In this document: positions 51,263 through 58,696 of the stretch, one piece after another
Layout of the letters: the number at the start of each line of letters is the position of its first letter
Numbering within the stretch: the stretch's first letter is position 1
NCBI RefSeq assembly: GCF_003626535.1
Contig: NZ_RBAL01000017.1
Span: 87,502-151,501, forward strand
Source of the DNA: Streptomyces hoynatensis
Lineage (GTDB): Bacteria > Actinomycetota > Actinomycetes > Streptomycetales > Streptomycetaceae
Direction: 5' to 3'
DNA length: 64,000 nt
Translations under genes and position numbers: made by a program
The notes under the pieces: model-generated
Seen by the model: the letters and a program-made list of their open reading frames with translations, nothing else
Database searches by the model: none
Told to the model about the DNA's origin: nothing

Positions 51263-53040
51263 TCGGCGTCCAGCCACCCGCCTACGACCCCGCATCGGGC
51301 GAGCACGCGACCACGCTGCCGGTGGCGGGCCGGGCCACGGTGCGCGGCTATGTGCGCGAACTGATGCGCCGCCACCGCAGGCCCTTCCTGGTGCTCGTGG
51401 CGGTGAACACCGTCGCCGTGATCGCCTCCATGGTGGGCCCGTATCTCCTGGGCCGGGTCGTGCAGGACCTCGCGGACGGGGAACGCGAGCTGCAACTCGG
51501 CCGTACCGTGCTGCTGTTCTCGGTGGCCCTCGCCGTCCAGGCGTTCTTCGTGCGGATGGTCCGGCTGCGCGGGGCCGTGCTCGGGGAGCGGATGCTCGCC
51601 GACCTGCGGGAGGACTTCCTGGTGCGGGCGGTGGGGCTGCCGCCAGGCGTGCTCGAACGGGCGGGCACCGGCGACCTGCTGGCCCGGATCAACACCGACG
51701 TGGACCGGCTGTCCAAGGCGATGCGGGAGGCCGTGCCGCAGATGGCCATCGCCGTGGTGTGGGCGGGGCTGCTGCTCGCCGGGATAGTCCTGACGGCTCC
51801 GCCGCTGGGGCTGGGCGTGCTGCTGGCCGCGCCGGTGCTGCTGCTCGCCTGCCTGTGGTACTTCAGGCGGGCGCCCGCGGGCTACCGTTCGGAGGCCGCC
51901 GGGTACGCGTCGGTGGCGGCGGCCCTCGCGGAGACGGTGGATGCCGGGCGGACCATCGAGGCGCACCGGTTGCAGGCGGAACGCGTCGCGCTGTCCGACC
52001 TCAGGGTGAAGCAGTGGACGTCCTGGGAGCGGTACACGCTGTGGCTGCGCTCGGTGCTCATCCCGGCGATCAACGTCTACCACGCGATGATCCTGTGCGG
52101 GGTGCTGCTGATCGGCGGCTCCTTCGTGCTCCAGGGCTGGCTGAGCGTCGGCCGGCTCACCACGGGGGCTTTGCTCGCGCAGATGATGGTGGAGCCTGTC
52201 GGGATGATCCTGCGGTGGATGGACGAGCTGCAGGTGGCCCAGGTCTCGCTGGCGCGGCTGGTGGGCGTCCGGGAGGTGGAGGACGACGCCGGCGACGCCT
52301 CGGTCGTTCCCGAGGGGAGGGACCTGGCGGCCGAGACGGTGCGCTTCGGCTACCTGGCGGACACCGATGTCCTGCACGACGTCTCGCTGCGGGTGCCGCC
52401 AGGGACCCGGATGGCGCTCGTCGGCCCCTCGGGCGCCGGCAAGTCGACCCTCGGCAGGCTGCTGGCGGGGATCTACGCCCCACGGAGGGGCGAGGTGACC
52501 CTCGGCGGGGCGGAGCTGGCCAGGATGACGGCGGAGCGGGTGCGGGAGCAGGTGGCCTTGGTCAACCAGGAACACCACGTGTTCGTCGGCCCGTTGCGGG
52601 ACAACCTGCTGCTCGCCAGGACCGACGCCACCGACGCCGAGCTGTGGGCGGCGCTCGCGGCGGTGGACGCGGACGAGTGGGCGCGGACACTGCCCGGCGG
52701 GCTGGACTGCGAGGTGGGGTCCGGCGCCGTGAGCGTCTCCCCCGCGCAGGCGCAGCAGATCGCGCTGGCCAGGCTGGTGCTCGCGGACCCGCACACGCTG
52801 GTCCTCGACGAGGCGACCTCGCTGCTCGACCCGCGGGCGGCGCGGCACCTGGAGCGTTCCCTCGGCCGGGTGCTCGAGGGGCGCACGGTGATCGCGATCG
52901 CCCACCGGCTGCACACGGCCCACGACGCCGACGTGATCGCGGTGGTGGAGGACGGCCGGATCAGCGAACTGGGCAGCCACGACGAGCTGGTGGCGGCCGG
53001 CGGGGCCTACGCGGCCCTGTGGCGCTCCTGGCACGGCTGA
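51259..53040 (+). CDS. ABC exporter half 2: intact Walker A, degenerate signature
   Basis: 593 residues: membrane domain (about 40-320) and ATPase domain. Walker A GPSGAGKST (389-397), Q-loop NQEHHV, Walker B LVLDEATSLLD and H-loop AHRLHT are intact. The signature is VSPAQ (493-497) instead of LSGGQ. It complements half 1, so the heterodimer has one complete site, built from this Walker A and the partner signature, and one dead site. ATG 51259 overlaps the previous stop. A terminator follows. The substrate is unknown. Confidence 0.92.
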   Translation: MIGVQPPAYDPASGEHATTLPVAGRATVRGYVRELMRRHRRPFLVLVAVNTVAVIASMVGPYLLGRVVQDLADGERELQLGRTVLLFSVALAVQAFFVRMVRLRGAVLGERMLADLREDFLVRAVGLPPGVLERAGTGDLLARINTDVDRLSKAMREAVPQMAIAVVWAGLLLAGIVLTAPPLGLGVLLAAPVLLLACLWYFRRAPAGYRSEAAGYASVAAALAETVDAGRTIEAHRLQAERVALSDLRVKQWTSWERYTLWLRSVLIPAINVYHAMILCGVLLIGGSFVLQGWLSVGRLTTGALLAQMMVEPVGMILRWMDELQVAQVSLARLVGVREVEDDAGDASVVPEGRDLAAETVRFGYLADTDVLHDVSLRVPPGTRMALVGPSGAGKSTLGRLLAGIYAPRRGEVTLGGAELARMTAERVREQVALVNQEHHVFVGPLRDNLLLARTDATDAELWAALAAVDADEWARTLPGGLDCEVGSGAVSVSPAQAQQIALARLVLADPHTLVLDEATSLLDPRAARHLERSLGRVLEGRTVIAIAHRLHTAHDADVIAVVEDGRISELGSHDELVAAGGAYAALWRSWHG

Positions 53041-53058
53041 GCCTGCGCCTGCCCGGGT

Positions 53059-53089
53059 GCCGTCCGCTTCCGCTTCGGGAGCGGACGGC
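53059..53089. terminator. Bidirectional terminator after the ABC pair
   Basis: Perfect 10-bp arms GCCGTCCGCT / AGCGGACGGC with an 11-nt loop, flanked by further CCCGGG pairing, between convergent genes. Confidence 0.75.
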
Positions 53090-53126
53090 CCGGGGCCGGC
53101 CGAGGGGGGCCGGGGGCGGCCGCGGG

Positions 53127-53915
53127 TCAGGCGGCGATGACGAGGGCCCCGACCCCGCTTGCCGCGCCTATCACCATGAAGGCGGGCATCAGCACCTTGC
53201 TCTCCACCCAGGCTCCCGCCCTGAACCGCATGAACCGCGGGGTGCCCACCGGGTACCAGCGCCTGCCGCCGATCGGCAGCGGCCACAGGATCGGGCAGCC
53301 GGAGAGCGTCAGCGCGTCCCCGAGGGTGTGCACGATCGCGCCCAGGGTGATGGGTATCCCGAGCCAAAGGTAGGGGTGGTCGGGGAAGAGCCAGGTGGAG
53401 CCCTTGCCCGGCTCGTCCAGGACGTCGGCCAGCAGCCAGGCGCTGCACGCTCCGAGGAGCCACACCAGGACGTCGCTCGAGACGCGGGCCATGCGCCACA
53501 GCAGCCCCTCGACGGCAAGCACCATGTGCACGAAGAGGATGGCCAGGACGGCCCAGCGGCCCCAGGCCACCGCGGCGGCCGAGAAGCCGGCGCCCAGCAG
53601 CACCGCCCAGATCCAGGTGTGGGTGAGGGTGCGGTGCCCGCCGGTGCGGCGCCGCTCGCGCTTGCCGCGGGTGCCGTTGTATACCGTCTCGGCGATCTTT
53701 TCGATGACCGAGGCGAGCAGCTTCGACAGCGGTCCGAAGGCGCGCGAGATGGTGGCCGACTTCTGGTCCAGATCGGGGGCGAGTGCCGCCCCCGCACAGA
53801 TCAGCGAGCCGGCCAGCAGCACCGGCCAGGGCATCGAATGGTCCGCTGCCGCGGCGGCTGCCCCCACCGCCAGCCATGCCATCGCTCCGGACAGTGAGTG
53901 CGCCGGTCCCATCAT
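53127..53915 (-). CDS. YdjM-like membrane-bound metal-dependent hydrolase (DUF457)
   Basis: 262 residues with several membrane helices. The conserved GPAHSLSGA start, the acidic ALAPDLDQKSATISRAFGP and the GGHRTLTHTW motif with metal-binding His and Asp match the YdjM/DUF457 family. The exact substrate is unknown. ATG 53915 or the following Met codon can start it. It is convergent with the ABC pair and divergent from the DUF3516 helicase. Confidence 0.88.
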   Translation of the reverse strand: MMGPAHSLSGAMAWLAVGAAAAAADHSMPWPVLLAGSLICAGAALAPDLDQKSATISRAFGPLSKLLASVIEKIAETVYNGTRGKRERRRTGGHRTLTHTWIWAVLLGAGFSAAAVAWGRWAVLAILFVHMVLAVEGLLWRMARVSSDVLVWLLGACSAWLLADVLDEPGKGSTWLFPDHPYLWLGIPITLGAIVHTLGDALTLSGCPILWPLPIGGRRWYPVGTPRFMRFRAGAWVESKVLMPAFMVIGAASGVGALVIAA

Positions 53916-54036
53916 GGCTCTGCCCCGCCCCTTCTTGCCTGTTGAGTTCTCCGTCGGCCGGACAGCGTAGCCGTTGACGATCTTCGGGCCACCGGCCGGT
54001 TCCCCCCGGGCGGCGTGGGCCGGGCAGTATGGAGCG

Positions 54037-56550
54037 GTGAGCCTTATCGATCGGATGCCGACGGACAGTGACCCCGATGCCCTCTTCGACGCTTTCTCGT
54101 CGTGGGCGAGAGAGCGGGGGATCTCCCTTTACCCCGCTCAGGAGGAGGCCCTGATCGAAGTGGTCTCGGGTGCGAACGTCATCTTGTCCACCCCAACCGG
54201 CTCCGGCAAGTCCCTGGTGGCGGCCGGCGCCCACTTCGCGGCGCTGGCCCGGGACGAGGTGACCTTCTACACGGCGCCGATCAAGGCGCTGGTCTCGGAG
54301 AAGTTCTTCGATCTGTGCAAGCTGTTCGGCACCGAGAACGTGGGGATGCTCACCGGGGACGCCTCGGTGAACGCCGACGCGCCCGTCATCTGCTGCACGG
54401 CTGAGGTGCTCGCGTCCATCGCGCTGCGGGACGGGGCGGAGGCGGACGTGGGCCAGGTGGTGATGGACGAGTTCCACTTCTATGCGGAGCCGGACCGGGG
54501 CTGGGCGTGGCAGATTCCGCTGCTGGAGCTGCCGCAGGCGCAGTTCGTGCTGATGTCTGCGACCCTCGGCGACGTGTCCAGGTTCGAGGAGGACCTGACG
54601 CGCCGTACCGGGCGGCCGACCGCCGTGGTGCGCTCCGCCACGCGTCCGGTGCCGCTGAGCTACGAGTACCGCACGACGGCGCTGACCGAGACGCTGACGG
54701 AGCTGCTCGAGACCCATCAGGCTCCCGTGTACATCGTGCACTTCACGCAGGCTCAGGCGGTCGAGCGGGCCCAGGCGCTGACGAGCATCAACATGTGCAG
54801 CCGGGCGGAGAAGGACGAGATCGCGGCGCTCATCGGGAACTTCCGATTCACGACCACGTTCGGCCGGAACCTGTCGCGGTACGTGCGGCACGGCATCGGA
54901 GTGCACCACGCGGGGATGCTGCCGAAGTACCGCAGGCTGGTCGAGAAGCTGGCGCAGGCGGGGCTGCTGAAGGTCATCTGCGGCACCGACACGCTCGGGG
55001 TCGGCGTCAACGTGCCGATCAGGACCGTGCTGTTCACCGCGCTCACCAAGTACGACGGGAGCCGGGTGCGGGTGCTGCGGGCCAGGGAGTTCCACCAGAT
55101 CGCCGGGCGGGCGGGGCGGGCGGGCTTCGACACGGCCGGCTTCGTCGTGGCCGAGGCGCCCGATCACGTGGTGGAGAACGAGAAGGCACTGGCCAAGGCG
55201 GGCGACGATCCGAAGAAGCGGCGCAAGGTGGTGCGCAAGAAGCCGCCCGAGGGCTTCGTGAACTGGAGCGAGAACACCTTCCAGAAGCTGATCGCCGCCG
55301 AGCCCGAACCGCTCACCTCGCGCTTCCGGGTGACGCACACGATGCTGCTCAGCATCATCGCGCGGCCGGGGAACGCCTTCGAGGCGATGCGCAGGCTGCT
55401 GGAGGACAACCACGAGCCGCGGCGGCAGCAACTGCGGCACATCAGGCGGGCGATCGCGATCTACCGCTCGCTGCTGGACGGCGGGATCGTGGAGCGGCTG
55501 CCGGAGCCGGACGCGCAGGGGCGCATCGTGCGGCTGACGGTGGATCTGCAGGCCGACTTCGCCCTCAACCAGCCGCTGTCCACCTTCGCCCTGGCCGCCT
55601 TCGAGCTGCTGGAGCCGGAGTCCCCGTCCTACGCGCTCGACATGCTCTCGGTGGTGGAGTCGACGCTCGACGACCCCCGGCAGATCCTGGCGGCCCAGCA
55701 GAACAAGGCCAGGGGCGAGGCCGTCGCGGCGATGAAGGCGGAAGGGGTGGAGTACGAGGAGCGGATGGAGCGGCTGATGGACATCAGCCACCCGCAGCCG
55801 CTGGCGGATCTCCTCTTCCACGCCTACGGCCTGTACCGCAAGAGCCATCCGTGGGTGGGGGATCATCCGCTCTCCCCCAAGTCGGTGGTGCGGGACATGT
55901 ACGAACGGGCCATGACCTTCTCCGAGTTCGTGTCGTATTACGAGCTGGCGCGGACCGAGGGCATCGTGCTGCGCTACCTGGCCAGCGCGTACAAGGCGCT
56001 GGAGCACACCGTCCCCGAGGACCTGAAGTCGGAGGACCTGCAGGACATCGCGGCCTGGCTGGGCGAGATGGTCCGCCAGGTGGACTCCAGCCTGCTGGAC
56101 GAGTGGGAGCAGCTGGCCAACCCCGAGGAGGAGGACGTCGAGGAGGCGCAGGAGCGGGCGGATCAGGTGAAGCCGGTGACCAGCAACGCCAGGGCCTTCC
56201 GGGTGCTGGTGCGCAACGCCATGTTCCGCCGGGTGGAGCTCGCGGCGCTCAACCGGACCGAGGAACTCGGCGAGCTGGATGCGGAAAGCGGCTGGGACGC
56301 CGCGGCCTGGGAGGAGGCGCTCGCGGGCTACTGGGAGGAGTACGACGAGCTGGGCACCGGGCCGGACGCACGCGGGCCTCGGCTGCTGCTGATCGAGGAG
56401 CTCCCCCAGGACGGCCTGTGGCGGGTCAGGCAGACCTTCCACGATCCGCAGGGCGACCACGACTGGGGCATCTCGGCCGAGGTGGACCTGACGGCCTCGG
56501 ACGCGGAGGGGCGAGCCGTGATCAAGGTGACGGACGTCGGTCAGCTCTGA
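54037..56550 (+). CDS. DEAD/DEAH-box helicase with DUF3516
   Basis: About 837 residues. Superfamily 2 helicase core: Walker A STPTGSGKS, motif II MDEFHFY, motif III LMSATLGD, and motifs V and VI GTDTLGVGVNVPIRT and HQIAGRAGRAGF. The C-terminal 500 residues match DUF3516, seen in actinobacterial RNA helicases resembling the Ski2/Mtr4 class. It probably unwinds structured RNA in decay or processing. GTG 54037 is behind GGAG. Its end overlaps the convergent DUF6397 gene by ten bases. Confidence 0.9.
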   Translation: MSLIDRMPTDSDPDALFDAFSSWARERGISLYPAQEEALIEVVSGANVILSTPTGSGKSLVAAGAHFAALARDEVTFYTAPIKALVSEKFFDLCKLFGTENVGMLTGDASVNADAPVICCTAEVLASIALRDGAEADVGQVVMDEFHFYAEPDRGWAWQIPLLELPQAQFVLMSATLGDVSRFEEDLTRRTGRPTAVVRSATRPVPLSYEYRTTALTETLTELLETHQAPVYIVHFTQAQAVERAQALTSINMCSRAEKDEIAALIGNFRFTTTFGRNLSRYVRHGIGVHHAGMLPKYRRLVEKLAQAGLLKVICGTDTLGVGVNVPIRTVLFTALTKYDGSRVRVLRAREFHQIAGRAGRAGFDTAGFVVAEAPDHVVENEKALAKAGDDPKKRRKVVRKKPPEGFVNWSENTFQKLIAAEPEPLTSRFRVTHTMLLSIIARPGNAFEAMRRLLEDNHEPRRQQLRHIRRAIAIYRSLLDGGIVERLPEPDAQGRIVRLTVDLQADFALNQPLSTFALAAFELLEPESPSYALDMLSVVESTLDDPRQILAAQQNKARGEAVAAMKAEGVEYEERMERLMDISHPQPLADLLFHAYGLYRKSHPWVGDHPLSPKSVVRDMYERAMTFSEFVSYYELARTEGIVLRYLASAYKALEHTVPEDLKSEDLQDIAAWLGEMVRQVDSSLLDEWEQLANPEEEDVEEAQERADQVKPVTSNARAFRVLVRNAMFRRVELAALNRTEELGELDAESGWDAAAWEEALAGYWEEYDELGTGPDARGPRLLLIEELPQDGLWRVRQTFHDPQGDHDWGISAEVDLTASDAEGRAVIKVTDVGQL

Positions 56551-57482
56551 GGGCGCCGCTCGCTGTGGGCGTCGGCCAGGGCACCTCTCACGCGCTCCTG
56601 GTACCAGCGGGCCTCGCGGGGGTCCGTCGCCGTCAGCACGCGGCGGACCACGTCCCAGTGGTCGATCGGCAGCTGGGCGGCGACCAGGGGCGGGCGCAGC
56701 CTCAGCAGGCGCACCCGGTCCGCGGCGACCGGCACGGCGCTCGCCAGCGCGGGCGGCTCCAGGACGGCTGCGAAGACCGCGGCCCGCTGCCAGGGGTCGC
56801 CTGCCTGCCGGGCGAGCCGCGCGGTGCGCCGCGCTCGCCAGCGGCACGCGCGCTCGTCCACGCCGCGGCCGAGGGCCCGGCGCAGCTCCTCGGGGGCGCG
56901 CCCGCGCAGCAGGCCCGGGCTGAGCTCGGCGAAGGCCAGCAACTCGGCCGCGGGGTAGCGCCAGGACACGACGCGGTAGCGGGTGAGGGAGAAGTCCGCG
57001 GGGGCGAAGCGCCCGACGCGGGCGAGCCTGGTGAAGCGGGCCGGACTGATGCCCAGGAGCCCGGCGCCCGCCGCGGCGCCGACCAGCCTGGCTCGCTCGC
57101 GCAGGGCGGCGACGGCGCCGGGGTCGCCGCGCAGCCGGTCGAACTCGGCGCGCGGCACGCGGCGGCGCCAGGGCCCCTCGCCGGGCACCGTCCTGATCAG
57201 GCCGAGCGCGACGGCGGCCTCACAGACTCCCGGGCCGAGGCCCAGCTCCCGGCCCACCCACGGGACCTGCAGGGCCGTGCTCCGCGGCCGGCGGGCGGGG
57301 GCGGCCTCCCGTGGGCCGGGCGGGCGGGCGCCCGCGGTGGCTTTCGTCTCGCCGCCCGCTCGGCTCCGGGCGCCGGGGGCCCCGGGGCCGCCGCGGGCTC
57401 CGGGAAGCTCGGCGAGCCTCCCGGGCCCCGGCGTCCGGCGCACGAGGACGGTCGAACGGGTGTGGATGTCCTGCACTGGCAT
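56541..57482 (-). CDS. DUF6397 family protein
   Basis: 313 residues. From about residue 85 the streptomycete DUF6397 pattern is clear: EAAVALGLIRTVPGEG, RRRVPRAEFDRLR, VGAAAGAGLLGISPARFTRLARVG and LTRYRVVSWRYPAAELLAFA, with two MerR-like helix-turn-helix-type segments. This suggests DNA binding, though that is inferred. The first 80 residues are low-complexity Pro/Ala/Gly. ATG 57482 follows GGAGGG. A 9-bp-arm palindrome lies 20 bp upstream of the start. Confidence 0.85.
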   Translation of the reverse strand: MPVQDIHTRSTVLVRRTPGPGRLAELPGARGGPGAPGARSRAGGETKATAGARPPGPREAAPARRPRSTALQVPWVGRELGLGPGVCEAAVALGLIRTVPGEGPWRRRVPRAEFDRLRGDPGAVAALRERARLVGAAAGAGLLGISPARFTRLARVGRFAPADFSLTRYRVVSWRYPAAELLAFAELSPGLLRGRAPEELRRALGRGVDERACRWRARRTARLARQAGDPWQRAAVFAAVLEPPALASAVPVAADRVRLLRLRPPLVAAQLPIDHWDVVRRVLTATDPREARWYQERVRGALADAHSERRPQS

Positions 57483-57501
57483 GGTGGTCCCTCCGCAGCC
57501 T

Positions 57502-57524
57502 GGTGACTACTCAATGTAATCACC
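57502..57524. promoter_or_regulatory. Palindrome upstream of DUF6397 gene
   Basis: Arms GGTGACTAC and GTAATCACC, nine positions with one mismatch around TCAAT. They overlap minus-strand -10 candidates (TATGGT 57522-57527, TACATT 57513-57518). The inner part nearly fits the BldD half-site spacing TNAC-N5-GTNA with one mismatch. Confidence 0.5.
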
Positions 57525-57594
57525 ATAGCCCCCCCATGCCCACTTCCACAACTCTGAGTAATCGAGCGTGTGCGGAAAACGAGGTGCGGGCGGC

Positions 57595-57987
57595 TCAGCT
57601 GAGGTCGCGCGCGGCCAGGCCCATGTGCTCCCCCACCTTGCTGACCAGGAGGGTCATCTCGTACCCCACCTGCCCGATGTCGGCGTCCGCCCCCGCGAGC
57701 ACGCACAGGCAGCTGCCGTCTCCTGCCGCCGTCACGAACAGCACGCCGTCGTCGAACTCGATCATCGTCTGCCGGACGTCGCCGACCTTGAAGTGGTCCC
57801 CCACCCCCTTGGCCAGACTGTGCAAGCCGGAAGCGACGGCGGCGAGATGCTCCGCACTGCTGCGTTCCAGCCCCTGACTCACCGAGGTGACCAGCCCGTC
57901 GCTGGACAGCAGCAGGACGTGCCGCACCCGCGGCAGACGCTGCGCCAGATCGTCCAGCAGCCAGTCAAGCGTGGTACTCAGTGCCAT
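57595..57987 (-). CDS. Roadblock/LC7 domain protein
   Basis: About 130 residues. The roadblock fold is seen in LDWLLDDLAQRLPRVRHVLLLSSDGLVT, ERSSAEHLAAVASGLHSLAKG, and a C-terminal LLVSKVGEHMG. In Streptomyces such proteins belong to four-gene conservons with a histidine kinase, DUF742 and a Ras-like GTPase; none of these is next to it here. ATG 57987 is preceded by GGAG six bases upstream. It probably modulates a GTPase or gliding-type switch in trans. Confidence 0.92.
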   Translation of the reverse strand: MALSTTLDWLLDDLAQRLPRVRHVLLLSSDGLVTSVSQGLERSSAEHLAAVASGLHSLAKGVGDHFKVGDVRQTMIEFDDGVLFVTAAGDGSCLCVLAGADADIGQVGYEMTLLVSKVGEHMGLAARDLS

Positions 57988-58300
57988 CCCCAGCTCCCCC
58001 TTCTCGTAAGGCGACTGCTGTGTCAGCCTTCCCCAGTAAGAGGCTGTCGGCAACCACCTGTGCGGTACCGCTATCCGGAAGGGACCGTACCTTTTCCTCT
58101 GGTCAGCACCGTCACCGGGGCGGCGCGGCACCCCCTCCTGGGGCGCACGGGGAGCACAAGGGGGGCGCACGAATGACCGCCGCGCGCCGAACCCCCGGCG
58201 GCCACAGGCGAGTTGGGCACGGGACCGCCCGGCCCGGGACACGCGAGGCGGCGCCCCGGACTCGGCCGGGGCGCCGCCGGTGCGGCCGGACGGGCGCGGC

Positions 58301-58483
58301 TCAGCGCCCGAGCTCTCGCCGGCCCACCCGGCGCAGCCTGCGCCGCTGTGCGGGGTCGAGCACCAGATACGCGGCCACGGGGATGCCGACCACCACGAGC
58401 AGGGCGATCCAGACGTTGGTCAGCAGCCACAGGACCGCACCCACGGCCACCGCGCCTGCGGCCACCTTCGCGCCACGGGACAT
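58301..58483 (-). CDS. Small membrane protein
   Basis: 60 residues, MSRGAKVAAGAVAVG followed by a long hydrophobic stretch (WLLTNVWIALLVVVGIPVAAYL) that can form one or two membrane helices, and a strongly basic tail (AQRRRLRRVGRR). ATG 58483 is fixed by AGGAGG nine bases upstream; the GTG at 58492 would place this site inside the gene. It has no domain name. Short proteins of this type are common in streptomycetes. Confidence 0.75.
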   Translation of the reverse strand: MSRGAKVAAGAVAVGAVLWLLTNVWIALLVVVGIPVAAYLVLDPAQRRRLRRVGRRELGR

Positions 58484-58696
58484 GATTCGCACCTCCTACG
58501 ACGGGACGGCGAATGCCCGTCCCGCAGGAAGAACGTACATTCGGGCTCCAGTGTTCCGCTCCCGACATATCGGGCCGGGCGGCCGGGCGCCCCGTTCGGC
58601 ACCCGGCCCGGCCCGGCGTCCTTCGCGCGGGGCCCGCACGGTGGGGTACCCTCGGCGGCCCGCCCGCTAGTCAAATTTGAGGAGACGGTCGCCGCC

